A stretch of 59,737 nt of DNA from Syntrophaceae bacterium (GTDB lineage Bacteria > Desulfobacterota > BSN033 > UBA1163): assembly GCA_013388635.1 (NCBI GenBank), contig JACAEX010000011.1, positions 1 through 59,737 on the forward strand. The letters are read 5' to 3'. The number at the start of each line of letters is the position of its first letter. Position 1 is the first letter of the stretch. The position numbers and the translations under genes are program-made. The notes below the pieces were generated by a model. It saw only the letters and a list, made by a program, of their open reading frames with translations, had not been told where the DNA came from and made no database searches. Positions 35,029 to 44,260 of this stretch are shown here, piece by piece.

Positions 35029-35787
35029 TTAAAGATTGAGTCCCTCAATGGCTACTACCCTGACCATTGACCCATCTCCATGGATCCAGTTGAGCGGGAA
35101 GGCAGCAATGGTCACCCGTTTGCCCGTCACCTTATCCACTTCGCCACCGACATTTTCAATCCCGGGGATCAGGTTGCCAAGCAAAAGGTAATGGGCCGGC
35201 TCATATAAAGGCCACTTCTCCTCGGGATCCTCTCCGGTCTCTCTCTTATATTCCGCATCGAGCCAGGGCATGATCTTGGAGAGGGGGGCATGGGCAAGTG
35301 GACTATCCAGGGCACCGCCTGTGATCCCGAAGCCTTTGATCCCTCTCTCAACCAGCCATTCAGCCCCTTCTTTGTAAAGGCCAGGGTAGTAGTTAATGTA
35401 AGCGTAGTGGTCGTTCCATTTGTGATGCCAACCGGTGTTGACGATCACCCAGTCGCCCTTTTGGATCTTTGGTCTTGCCTTTTCGAAATCCTCAGGGCCG
35501 ATGATCTCCCACTTCTTCTTGTAGCGCATATCGACGACCACTCCGGTTCCAAAGCAGCTGGACAGAGGGATCTCGTCAATGCCTTTGCCCGTGCCCATGA
35601 TATGAAAAGGCGCATCCATGTGGGTGGAGGTATGCATCTTGCAGTGGAATACCGCGGACTGTTTCCCATCCCGTTCGTGATACAACATCCGCTCGATGAT
35701 CAGGTCCTGCATCTGCCCTACCCAGGGCCAGAGCGGGATCCCCATCTCAATGGGTTGAGAGAGATTGTAAAATTTTAGCTTCTTCAT
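35029..35787 (-). CDS. Cyclase-family metal hydrolase (kynurenine formamidase/isatin hydrolase-like), copy 1
   Basis: A 252-residue member of the cyclase family (PF04199). The metal-binding motif is HTSTHMDAPFH (HxTHxDAPxH). It would hydrolyse a cyclic or N-formyl amide using Mn or Zn. It is the last gene of the catabolic run and is a paralogue of the cyclase at 45067-45828 (shared PGL, MPWLD[AR]EY[KR][RK]ETG[ER]DP and IENxGG stretches). TTTTCCTCCTTTTGAT just upstream gives a ribosome site (GGAGG on the minus strand). Confidence 0.9.
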   Translation of the reverse strand: MKKLKFYNLSQPIEMGIPLWPWVGQMQDLIIERMLYHERDGKQSAVFHCKMHTSTHMDAPFHIMGTGKGIDEIPLSSCFGTGVVVDMRYKKKWEIIGPEDFEKARPKIQKGDWVIVNTGWHHKWNDHYAYINYYPGLYKEGAEWLVERGIKGFGITGGALDSPLAHAPLSKIMPWLDAEYKRETGEDPEEKWPLYEPAHYLLLGNLIPGIENVGGEVDKVTGKRVTIAAFPLNWIHGDGSMVRVVAIEGLNL

Positions 35788-35824
35788 CTTTTCCTCCTTT
35801 TGATCTTCCTATTTTATGAAAATC

Positions 35825-36628
35825 CTATCCCTCATGGAACGGATAGTCGGGTTCTTCCTCTAAGGGGATCTTCGGTTGAGGAGTTAAGTATTTGACTTCG
35901 GTATTGATCGGGATTTTTGAGTTGGGTAACAAAACAGGATTTCTGGTGAATTCATCCAGAGTTCTCCAGGCTATCCTGCGGCTGTCCAGGAATTCCTGAT
36001 AGACCTTCCACCAGCGGAGTTTGACCCCGCTCAGATGGGTCTGAGCCACCAGGACGATCCGATCCTCCTTTAGCCTGAATAGGATACCTTTTAGATCTTC
36101 CGGAGTCGCCCCTCTGCTCCATAAGGATTGATCACATAACGAACCGGTTCCCACCTGCATCCAGGGTACATTGCTGACGGAAACGATGATGACCCCATAC
36201 TCTTCTGGTTTAAATACCGCGGCCCTTGCTCCCAGGGCACCCCGGCCAAATATATATGGAATTCCAAGTTTCTCAGCAACCCTCAATGTGGTTTCATCGT
36301 AGGCGGAGTACTTTGAGCCGAAGATGCGCATGGGCTTGCCCGTACAGGCTTCCACCTCGTCTTTTATGCGACTCATCGTTTCATATTGAAAACTATATGG
36401 TTCATTCCAGAAGGGTTTTTCATTGTAGGCACCGCAGATCTCAAAACCTTTGATCGAAAGGTTTCCTATCATCTCGCCATTGTCGGTCAGCATGCGCTCG
36501 TTGGTTTGAATCACAGCAGGGATCCTTCTCCGCTCGAGTTCTTCGGTCCAGTGTTTTAAACCCTTCGGATTTGCATGGTCTATGATGAGAAACAACCCTT
36601 CCATTGGTCCGGCTTTCCTCTCCTCCAT
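35825..36628 (-). CDS. Polysaccharide deacetylase-like (NodB-fold) protein
   Basis: A 267-residue soluble protein that resembles the polysaccharide deacetylase fold (GLFLIIDHANPKGLKHWTEELERRRIPAVIQTNERML ... GFEICGAYNEKPFW ... LAQTHL-like end). The usual zinc HxxxH/Asp pair is not clear, so deacetylase activity is doubtful. It lies between the cyclase and MmgE/PrpD genes in the catabolic run. Assignment is weak; it may act on a small amide. Confidence 0.6.
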   Translation of the reverse strand: MEERKAGPMEGLFLIIDHANPKGLKHWTEELERRRIPAVIQTNERMLTDNGEMIGNLSIKGFEICGAYNEKPFWNEPYSFQYETMSRIKDEVEACTGKPMRIFGSKYSAYDETTLRVAEKLGIPYIFGRGALGARAAVFKPEEYGVIIVSVSNVPWMQVGTGSLCDQSLWSRGATPEDLKGILFRLKEDRIVLVAQTHLSGVKLRWWKVYQEFLDSRRIAWRTLDEFTRNPVLLPNSKIPINTEVKYLTPQPKIPLEEEPDYPFHEG

Positions 36629-36669
36629 CTTCTCCTCCCCGGAATTAGACAGGCTCGTTCAAAATCGAT

Positions 36670-38031
36670 CTACCAGAGCATCAGAGGGATCAAGCTCCGG
36701 ATGTCCTCCAGCTCTTCAAGTTTTTGAAGCATCGAGACCAGCTTCTCCACCTTCCTTTTCGGGAGCGGTTTTTTGGCATAGTCTATACAATTCCAGAATC
36801 GCTCGAGGATTTCCTCTCTGGTTAAGGGCCGTTCAGCAAATCCTGCGGCGACATCTATCCTCTTTCTGTATTCGGCTCCACTTTTGGCGAGCACCCTCAT
36901 CTCCACAGCAGTCTCGTCCCGTTCCTCAAGGAGAGGATCTGCTTCAACATGAACCTTTTGGACGATCTCCATAATCTTTGGATCCCGGACCATCGCTTCC
37001 TCGAAGTGTTCCAATCTGGAGCCTCTTCTGAGAAGGGCGTTCGCCACGCAATACCGGATGCTGAACTGGGCATTCACTCTTGGATTCTGGCCTATTTGAA
37101 AAGGCCCTCCCACCAGTTTATAGGCATAAGGCGTCACCTTGATATCGATCTGTGAAACATCATCAGGCCTGATGTCGTGTTCTCTGACAAGCTCCAACAT
37201 GGCCTCGGTGCTCGAGATCGTATCCCCACAGCTTGGATACTTCTTGAACATGGTTTTACAGAATTCGAATCGCCTTCCGAGATCCCCGATCACCATGGGG
37301 ATATCATACCGATCTTTAGCGTAAAGGTGAAAATAGCCATAGGTTCCCTCAAGAAAGGCCTTCGGCCCTGTAAAGCCCCTATTGGCCAATTGAGCGGACA
37401 GAATGGCCCCCTCCGCAACAAAGCCCTGGATCAACCTGACAGATAGGGATCCCTCGATATTGCTCTGGAAGCTTCCTCCGGACCGATTGAAGGCAATGGA
37501 GAGGGCATGCCATGTCTTTTCCCTGTCCAAGGAGAGGATTCTGCAGGCGATCGCCGTTGCGGCAAATATACTGCAGATCCCAGTGGGATCGAAACCATCA
37601 TATTTTGAGACAAGGTTGATTCGATCAGCGATCTCTCCTCCCAGGACGAGACTGGTTAACAATTCTTTGCCACTGCAACCTCCAGCCATCTCTGAAGCTG
37701 ATAGGGCAGCAGGAACGGCAGAAGCGCCCACATGCATTCCAGGCCGAATCCCATCGTCACAGTCCAGTGCACGGGCCATATAACTATTCAAAAGGGCGGC
37801 ATGATGGGCTGGGACCCGATCCCCCCAGAGAAGGATGGTCGCTTCCTCCCTTCCGCCCCAATGCTTGATCTGATCTCTCAAGGCATCCACTCCCTCAAGC
37901 GTTGCCCCGGCAATCGTTGTCCCCATGATGGTGAGAAACATATTCTCAGCAGTTGTTCGTGCTTCTTCGGGTAAGTCGTCAAACTTCGTATTCAAAAGAA
38001 AGTTTACGAATGCTTCCTCAATCCCTGCCAT
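36670..38031 (-). CDS. MmgE/PrpD family protein
   Basis: A 453-residue protein of the 2-methylcitrate dehydratase/aconitate decarboxylase family. Seen: ALDCDDGIRPGMHVGASAVPAAL, ISIAFNRSGGSFQS-type stretch (ALSIAFNRSGG), and FKKYPSCGDTISSTEAML with the conserved Lys-Tyr-Pro-Ser-Cys. It would act on a branched or cyclic carboxylic acid. The GTTCAGGAGG just upstream marks the start. It is between the TRAP genes and the deacetylase-like gene. Confidence 0.88.
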   Translation of the reverse strand: MAGIEEAFVNFLLNTKFDDLPEEARTTAENMFLTIMGTTIAGATLEGVDALRDQIKHWGGREEATILLWGDRVPAHHAALLNSYMARALDCDDGIRPGMHVGASAVPAALSASEMAGGCSGKELLTSLVLGGEIADRINLVSKYDGFDPTGICSIFAATAIACRILSLDREKTWHALSIAFNRSGGSFQSNIEGSLSVRLIQGFVAEGAILSAQLANRGFTGPKAFLEGTYGYFHLYAKDRYDIPMVIGDLGRRFEFCKTMFKKYPSCGDTISSTEAMLELVREHDIRPDDVSQIDIKVTPYAYKLVGGPFQIGQNPRVNAQFSIRYCVANALLRRGSRLEHFEEAMVRDPKIMEIVQKVHVEADPLLEERDETAVEMRVLAKSGAEYRKRIDVAAGFAERPLTREEILERFWNCIDYAKKPLPKRKVEKLVSMLQKLEELEDIRSLIPLMLW

Positions 38032-38070
38032 ACCCTGACTTCCATTCCTCCTGAACGATTTAATCCCTTT

Positions 38071-39372
38071 TCATCCCATGAGAGATGGGAGAAATAGAGA
38101 GATCTGGGGGAAAGCAACCAGCAAGATGACGCAGACGATGTCAGACAGAAAGAAAGGCATCACGCCTTTGAATATTTCGAACGTCGGGATGTCCTGAGCG
38201 ATTCCTCGGATGATGAAGACATTGAGACCGATCGGAGGGGTGATCAGGCCTATTTCAACTACCCTGACCACCAGCACACCGAACCATATAGGGTCAAAAC
38301 CCATCTTGACGATGATGGGATAAAAGATGGGAGTGGTCAGTAAGATCATTGGCATGGAATCCATAATGCACCCGAGAAAGATGTAGATGAGGAGGATGGA
38401 TCCCAGGATAGCCAGGGGGGGAAGGGGGAGATTGCCTACCAATTCAGCCGCTCTCATCGGTAATTCAGAGATCCCCAGCCAATAATTCATGATCATTGCC
38501 CCGATCAGGATGGAGAAGATCATCCCGGTCGTCCTTCCTGAACTGAGCAGGGAAGCGATAAAATTCTGCCTGGTAAATTGCCTTCTCCAGAGCATGATGA
38601 GGTAAGCTCCTAAAACGCCGACTGCGGAGGCCTCCGTAGGTGTAAAGATCCCAGCATAAATCCCGCCGACCACAACGATAAAGAGAACAAAGACAGGCCA
38701 GGTATTTCGAAGCGCCAGGATCCTCTCCTTTACGGCCGTTCGAGGCGCGGGAGGTGCCCAATCCGGATGGATTTTAACGAGAATGGAAATCGTCACCATG
38801 TAGAGAACGGCTTCAAGCACTCCCGGTAAGAAGCCTGCCATGAAGAGTTTGCCGATGGACTGCTCGGTCATGATTCCGTAAAGGACAAATATGATACTGG
38901 GTGGGATCAGAATGCCCAGGGTCCCCCCGCTTGCAATCGTGCCTGTCGCCAGCCTCATGTTATATTTGAATTTTTTCATTTCAGGGAGGGCTACAGAGGC
39001 CATGGTGGCTGCCGTGGCCGTGCTCGACCCGCAGATCGCTCCGAAGAAGGCACAGGCGCCCACAGTCGCCATGGCCAGACTTCCAGGAAGGCCTGCCAGG
39101 ACTTTATGGACGCTGGCATAGAGATCTCTGCCGAATCCTGAACGGAATGCAATCTCTCCCATGAGCACAAACAGGGGGATGACGGCAAAATTGTAAGAAG
39201 CGGAATATTGATAGGGAAAGATCCCGAGGACATTGAACCCTGCACCTGCATTCATGATGTAGACAGCACCGCAGAAGCCGATGAGGGCCATTCCAAAGCC
39301 AATGGGCATTCCTGAGAACAGGAGGAGGAAGAGGATCACGAGGCCAATCAATGATATGAGGAATAGATCCAT
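38071..39372 (-). CDS. dctM: TRAP transporter large permease (DctM type)
   Basis: A 433-residue membrane protein with about 12 hydrophobic segments and the family stretches LFSGMPIGFGMALIG, FFGAICGSSTATAATMASVALPEM and GIFTPTEASAVGVLGA. It uses a Na+ gradient to import an organic acid delivered by the DctP protein. The small permease gene ends 3 bp upstream. Confidence 0.94.
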   Translation of the reverse strand: MDLFLISLIGLVILFLLLFSGMPIGFGMALIGFCGAVYIMNAGAGFNVLGIFPYQYSASYNFAVIPLFVLMGEIAFRSGFGRDLYASVHKVLAGLPGSLAMATVGACAFFGAICGSSTATAATMASVALPEMKKFKYNMRLATGTIASGGTLGILIPPSIIFVLYGIMTEQSIGKLFMAGFLPGVLEAVLYMVTISILVKIHPDWAPPAPRTAVKERILALRNTWPVFVLFIVVVGGIYAGIFTPTEASAVGVLGAYLIMLWRRQFTRQNFIASLLSSGRTTGMIFSILIGAMIMNYWLGISELPMRAAELVGNLPLPPLAILGSILLIYIFLGCIMDSMPMILLTTPIFYPIIVKMGFDPIWFGVLVVRVVEIGLITPPIGLNVFIIRGIAQDIPTFEIFKGVMPFFLSDIVCVILLVAFPQISLFLPSLMG

Positions 39373-39375
39373 GGC

Positions 39376-39888
39376 TTATTCTCCACCAGCCCAGCGGTTC
39401 AAGGATTCAAGAATCTCCACAAACAGAACCAGAGAGATCAAAGCCGATCCGAAGGCAACCACGAGATAAAAAGGGTAAACAGGAATATAGAGGATTGGAG
39501 AGGTAAGGTGCTCATGGCGAAGTTCAATGGAACGTACGATATTTCTCCAGGTGATCAGGAGGAAAAGGCCCAGGCTCAGAAGGGTGGTGGCAATCTCAAA
39601 AAATGCCTGGGCCTTTTTGGGTAGTCGATAAACCAGGAGTTCTATTTTAACGATGTTCCTTTCACTCTGGGTATAGGGCAGGGAGGTAAACACCACGATC
39701 GCCATCAGGAACACGACAAGCTCGTAACTGCTCATCAGTGGTTTGTTGAAAAGGTTACGCATCCCGACATCATAAAGGATCAGGAGGATCATGGCTAGCA
39801 TAGAGCTGACACCTCCTAAGAGGAAGATCCTCCGGCACAGATGTCGGACTCCCGTGGCCAGCGGGGTGAGTTTCGATGGATTGATCAT
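39376..39888 (-). CDS. dctQ: TRAP transporter small permease (DctQ type)
   Basis: A 170-residue protein with four membrane spans (about residues 20-45, 55-75, 95-115 and 140-160), as usual for DctQ. It pairs with the large permease encoded 3 bp downstream and with DctP 15 bp upstream. Confidence 0.9.
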   Translation of the reverse strand: MINPSKLTPLATGVRHLCRRIFLLGGVSSMLAMILLILYDVGMRNLFNKPLMSSYELVVFLMAIVVFTSLPYTQSERNIVKIELLVYRLPKKAQAFFEIATTLLSLGLFLLITWRNIVRSIELRHEHLTSPILYIPVYPFYLVVAFGSALISLVLFVEILESLNRWAGGE

Positions 39889-39903
39889 TTTTTAACCCAG
39901 AGG

Positions 39904-40974
39904 TTACGGATGGTATTGTTTGGTGTATTTAGCCACCAATTTCTGTGCCTCGCCTAGGACCGCTTTCCCCGGCAGTCCCTTCGCCTCCATCTCTGCGACC
40001 CATTTATCCCAGATGGGCTTGCAGATGGCCCTCCATTTCTCCACCTGTTCCGGAGAGAGGGGGATGATCTCTTTGCCTTTCATTTTACGGACGATCTCAA
40101 TCCCCTCCTTGTTGAAGCGATCGAACTCCTTGCCGAAGAATTCCGCGCCCGCGGCGCCGCTATGCTCCTCGACGATCTTCTGGATATCGGGTGGCAGTTT
40201 CTTCCAGGCCCCTTCGTTCATCAGGAAGGTGAGTGCGGGCTGGTACATGTTCGCGGTCGTAAAATATTTGCTGACCTCCTGGAGTCGATGGCCGATGACA
40301 GCCTCCCAGCTGATCATCCACCCATCGATGACCTTTCTCTCCATGGAGGTGTAGATCTCGCCTGGTGGCATGAGCACCGGACTTCCGCCCAGTGCCTTGA
40401 TCATTTCAGTAGGGCTTCCGGCCAGGGCCCTGATCTTCAAACCCTTTACATCTTCGGCCTTACGGATCGCCTTGTTCGAGCCGATGGGCGTAGGGGCATC
40501 TGTGTAAAGGATGAGGACCTTTACATCCTGGTATTCCTTCCTGAATTCCGGGAACCTTTCGTAAAGATCCCAGTAAACCCGACTCCCGACGACAGCACTG
40601 GGTAGGCCCAAGAAGGGAAGTTGAACCACATCGGTAAGTGGAAAACGCCCCGGGTAGAAGCCGACGATGACACAACCCATGTCCACCGCACCGGACGCGA
40701 TCATCTTATAGGCCTCCATGGGAGGGCCTAAACTCGCTCCTGGATAGAAGACGATCTCAAGCCTTCCTTTGGTTGCCTCCCCGACCTTCTTAATCCATGC
40801 CTTATAGAACTCGGCCTGTCCACCGACAGGTGAGGCATGATAATAACAGCGTAACTTGATCGAGCTCTCCTTAACCTGGGCCAGGCCAGGTTTAGCCGTG
40901 GCGAAAGACAGGGCCAGGAATAAGCCGATTAAGCATATCGTTCCCAGTAAGGCTGACACTCCTTTCTTTTTCAT
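39904..40974 (-). CDS. dctP: TRAP transporter substrate-binding protein (DctP type)
   Basis: A 356-residue periplasmic binding protein with a Sec signal (MKKKGVSALLGTICLIGLFLALSFATAKPGLA). Seen: the N-terminal strand KLRCYYHASPVGG, the carboxylate-binding Arg region GLKIRALAGSPTEMIKALGGSPVLMPPGEIYTSMERKVIDGW. The ligand is probably a carboxylate. The frame opens at 40998, but the ATG at 40974 has AGGAGGTG just upstream. Confidence 0.93.
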   Translation of the reverse strand: MKKKGVSALLGTICLIGLFLALSFATAKPGLAQVKESSIKLRCYYHASPVGGQAEFYKAWIKKVGEATKGRLEIVFYPGASLGPPMEAYKMIASGAVDMGCVIVGFYPGRFPLTDVVQLPFLGLPSAVVGSRVYWDLYERFPEFRKEYQDVKVLILYTDAPTPIGSNKAIRKAEDVKGLKIRALAGSPTEMIKALGGSPVLMPPGEIYTSMERKVIDGWMISWEAVIGHRLQEVSKYFTTANMYQPALTFLMNEGAWKKLPPDIQKIVEEHSGAAGAEFFGKEFDRFNKEGIEIVRKMKGKEIIPLSPEQVEKWRAICKPIWDKWVAEMEAKGLPGKAVLGEAQKLVAKYTKQYHP

Positions 40975-41138
40975 AGGCCACCTCCTTGCAGATGCCATTT
41001 TTAAGTCGTTTCACCTCATGCTTGAATCCTCATCCGTCATCCCTTTCCCTATTGACCTCTACCGTGCCTCGATCACCTCCTTCACACGACTGGCCAAACG
41101 ATAAGGGGATGGAACGTCCCCTGTCTCGCAACCATCTC

Positions 41139-42455
41139 TCAGGCCTCGCCAGCGGGTTTTCGACCTGCGGCGAACATCTCATCCTGTTTTTTCTTTGAGA
41201 GGATGCCAGTACCGTGATAGTACTCAAAGTCTTGCAGACAGCAGAGCAGGTAGGCGCTACGGCTGAACGTTGATGGAAAAGGAGGATCGAACTTATACTT
41301 CCACCTCAGCTCTGTATAGGCCTTTTGAACTTCAATAAAGTATTCGAGCGGAGGTCTCTGCTGTCTGGCAAAGGCGGATCCGCTTTCAATCGTCCATTGA
41401 TTATATCTCGGGAGCACGCCGTGCCGCATCAGAAAGTCCCATCCCTCAGCCGTGGACTTGACCGCGGCGCTCACATCTTTAAATCCGTGAGGTTGTGCCA
41501 TTTCGACGCCGATGACGAAATTGGGCTGGACCAGACCCCGACCCCAAAAATCGACCGCCCGAAGGGTCCTTTTGATCCATTCATCACGTCCGATCAACTT
41601 GCTTTTGCCCGGGCATATCCAGCCGAACAGGTCCCTGTCCCAGACCTCGATATTGGGCTGGACGCTTCCGATCCCGGTCTCGCGAAGCTTTTTCCATCCC
41701 TCGTCATCCTGGGGATCGATTTGAAAGGTCGATGGAATCCACACCTGCAATTTTTCTCTGATCGCGTTTAGGCGGGAACAGTAAAAATCCAATTCGGTTT
41801 GACCGCGGTATTTCCCCAATATCGTGCCTCCGGTTATAACCACGGCTAAGCGATAGCGGGGATCTACCTCGATCGCTATCTTTAAGGCTTCGGCCAGCGT
41901 ATTCGGTTCCAGCCGAGCTACGATGTCCTCTTCTTCCCAGGACATTTGAGCCTTGAAAAAGGCATTGATGTCACAGAAAAGACACTGATCCCCTGTGTTC
42001 CAAAGCTCGCAATACCTGTTGATCGTGATAAACATGTACTCCCCAGAAAATCCTTGAACTATTACAGGCAATGGAATACCGTTCTCAAATTTCATATCAT
42101 ACCACTTCGGTTTGGGGTCGAAGTAGATCCCCTGAGCCATGATCTCACCGTTTTCAGATAACAGGAAATGGCCATCCACAAAGTCAAGTAAATAAGGGGA
42201 GTTAGCATTGGTTCTGATTTGGACAGGGCATCCATCTGAGAGATGAAAGCCCATCGGAATCTTGTCCTTATACATCTTCGGTCTGTCAGAATCGTAAGAG
42301 AAGACATGGAAGCCTCTCCAGAGGATATCGTCCCTTCGATTGAACTCCTGCTGTGCCCTGTCAGATATCCTCAACCCCTGCCTTAGAACCTCAGTCTTTA
42401 AGACGATATTCGGGTGGACATCCGGAAATTGTTTGTAGAGGTCTTCCATGCTCAT
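41139..42455 (-). CDS. Radical SAM protein of unknown function
   Basis: A 438-residue protein. The putative 4Fe-4S ligands are in RYCELWNTGDQCLFCDI, a CX8CX2C spacing instead of the usual CX3CX2C. Then come VITGGTILGKY (GGxx-type SAM contact) and SVQPNIEVWDRDLFGWICPG. There is no SPASM or B12 domain. The frame opens at 42566 inside the LUD gene; the ATG at 42455 has GAGGAG upstream and gives a 28-bp gap. It lies between the LUD and dctP genes. The reaction it carries out in the pathway is unknown. Confidence 0.85.
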   Translation of the reverse strand: MSMEDLYKQFPDVHPNIVLKTEVLRQGLRISDRAQQEFNRRDDILWRGFHVFSYDSDRPKMYKDKIPMGFHLSDGCPVQIRTNANSPYLLDFVDGHFLLSENGEIMAQGIYFDPKPKWYDMKFENGIPLPVIVQGFSGEYMFITINRYCELWNTGDQCLFCDINAFFKAQMSWEEEDIVARLEPNTLAEALKIAIEVDPRYRLAVVITGGTILGKYRGQTELDFYCSRLNAIREKLQVWIPSTFQIDPQDDEGWKKLRETGIGSVQPNIEVWDRDLFGWICPGKSKLIGRDEWIKRTLRAVDFWGRGLVQPNFVIGVEMAQPHGFKDVSAAVKSTAEGWDFLMRHGVLPRYNQWTIESGSAFARQQRPPLEYFIEVQKAYTELRWKYKFDPPFPSTFSRSAYLLCCLQDFEYYHGTGILSKKKQDEMFAAGRKPAGEA

Positions 42456-42483
42456 TTTGATCTCCTCTCTTTTCTTTATCTCA

Positions 42484-43254
42484 TCAAGGTCGTTGACCCG
42501 TGGGGCCCCTCTCAGGGCCGATCGGGATCCAAACAAACCTTTTATAGTTTTCCAAAATCCGCTCAATTCGGTCTTTTGGCCAGGAAGGATCCCAGCCCAA
42601 TCCCAGATCTTGATCCACGATCACGACATGGAGCTCGGTAAAAAGAGGCCTCCCCTCGATAATGGTAAAAATATTGCATATCCTGTCCGGGGCCCTGCAG
42701 TCGCTGCACTCACCGGTTACGGCACATGGCGTTTTAGAATCTCTTCCCCCCAATTCCACCGACCTGATTCGAACGTGATTGGGCGCGATCACCTTTCTGA
42801 TTCGGTAAAAGGCCTCATCCAGATCTTTGACAATCTTATTCCTTCCCACTACGATGACGGAGGTCGGGTGTCCCCAGAACATCCCTGAAACCCTATTTCC
42901 CACAGCGTCCACATTGACCAGTCTGCCATCCTGAGTGATCGCATTCGTCCCTGTGAGAAAGAGGTCGCTGACCGTTGCCTTTTTTAGCATATCCTTATGC
43001 CATTGCAGGGCCTCGTGCGGGCTCATCTCGGACCCCTTCGGTTCAAAAGGATCCAAAACTCTGATCCCTCTCTCCTTCAGGGCCTTTGAGATGCCGAGCT
43101 GCTTCGTCGTGGTGGAGTCTCCCATTCCCACCACTGCATCCTGAGGAATCAGATTCATGATCCTCCGACTCGCGTCATCAACATTTTGTGCAAAAATTCC
43201 CTGGATATGCCTTGAATGAAGAGAGGATAAAGTCGCATGGATCTGAGCATCCAT
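42484..43254 (-). CDS. LUD-domain (DUF162) protein with Cys-rich stretch
   Basis: A 256-residue protein of the LutC/LUD family (VVGMGDSTTTKQLGI, LTGTNAITQDGRLVNVDAVGNRVSGMFWG). A cluster CAVTGECSDCRAPDRICN near residues 175-192 could bind Fe-S or metal. LUD proteins take part in lactate or related hydroxy-acid oxidation, but a solitary LUD next to radical SAM is more like an accessory. It follows the dehydrogenase gene by 21 bp. Confidence 0.88.
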   Translation of the reverse strand: MDAQIHATLSSLHSRHIQGIFAQNVDDASRRIMNLIPQDAVVGMGDSTTTKQLGISKALKERGIRVLDPFEPKGSEMSPHEALQWHKDMLKKATVSDLFLTGTNAITQDGRLVNVDAVGNRVSGMFWGHPTSVIVVGRNKIVKDLDEAFYRIRKVIAPNHVRIRSVELGGRDSKTPCAVTGECSDCRAPDRICNIFTIIEGRPLFTELHVVIVDQDLGLGWDPSWPKDRIERILENYKRFVWIPIGPERGPTGQRP

Positions 43255-43275
43255 TTAAAATCTTTTTCGTCCCTC

Positions 43276-44217
43276 CTATATGGTTTTTAACGCCTTAAGC
43301 ATCTTGATCAACTTGATGTCTCTTTCTCTATACACCTCTTCTTCTGTTCGGCCTTTGTAGTCGTAGAATCCTCTTCCTGTTTTTACACCCAGGTATCCCT
43401 GTTTGACCAGCTCAAATATCTTCTTCGGCTTGTACTCCAATGGGGTGGGCAGGAAAGAAGGCCTCTCCAGATTCCGGGCGCTCAAATCCAAACCCCCAAA
43501 ATCGAATCGCTGAACCACTCCCACCACCATCATCCGGAGGGCAAGCCCCCACTTCGCTGCCTCGTCCAACTCCTCGGGAGATAGGTAATCATGGTCAAGA
43601 AGGAAGTGGACCTCCCTCTGGAATGCAAACTGGAGACGGCTGACCACATAGCCAGAGACATATTTCTTAAACACCGCGGGCCTCTTGCCCATATCCCTCA
43701 AGACCTTAGCCATCAATTCAATGCTGGTTTGATCGGTCTCGGGCCCCTTCACCAGATCGACCAGGGGAATGATCTGTGGAGGGGCATACCAGTGCGCGAT
43801 GAGGACCTTGTCCGGCCGGGATGTTTCCACAAAATCGAAGATGTTGAGAAAGGTGGTATTGCTTGCCAGGATTGTTCTCGGTGGGCAGTGGGTGTCCAAC
43901 TGCGCAAAGACCTTTTTCTTGACATCTTTCTCTTCCACCACGGCCTCGATCGCAATATCGGCATCATCGGCCGCCTGCTCTATGGACCGGGTGGGGGTGA
44001 TCCTTCCAAGGATCGTTGGAATTGCCTTCCGATCGATGACCTCCTCCTGGGCCAGGGTTGCCAAGCTGGATTCGATCAGGGATAGGGCCCTGTCTAAAGA
44101 TGGTTGAGCAATATCCATCAGCGATACCTGATAACCGGCCTGGGCAAACGACTGGGCGATGCCATGGCCCATGATCCCAGCTCCTATCACGGCAATCTTC
44201 TTGATCCCTGGCTTCAT
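43276..44217 (-). CDS. 3-hydroxyacyl-CoA dehydrogenase family protein
   Basis: A 313-residue NAD-dependent dehydrogenase. The Rossmann motif is IGAGIMGHGIAQSFAQAGY, and the substrate-binding domain follows with IAHWYAPPQIIPLV (the catalytic His) and the C-terminal GFYDYKGRTEEEVYRERD. It is shorter than fatty-acid FadB-type subunits and resembles single-domain carnitine or hydroxyacyl dehydrogenases. It would oxidise a 3-hydroxy acid to the 3-keto acid for the BKACE enzyme encoded upstream. Confidence 0.9.
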   Translation of the reverse strand: MKPGIKKIAVIGAGIMGHGIAQSFAQAGYQVSLMDIAQPSLDRALSLIESSLATLAQEEVIDRKAIPTILGRITPTRSIEQAADDADIAIEAVVEEKDVKKKVFAQLDTHCPPRTILASNTTFLNIFDFVETSRPDKVLIAHWYAPPQIIPLVDLVKGPETDQTSIELMAKVLRDMGKRPAVFKKYVSGYVVSRLQFAFQREVHFLLDHDYLSPEELDEAAKWGLALRMMVVGVVQRFDFGGLDLSARNLERPSFLPTPLEYKPKKIFELVKQGYLGVKTGRGFYDYKGRTEEEVYRERDIKLIKMLKALKTI

Positions 44218-44260
44218 TCTTCTCCTCTGCGGTCAATCGGTTTTTCAGCCGATTTAGCCT

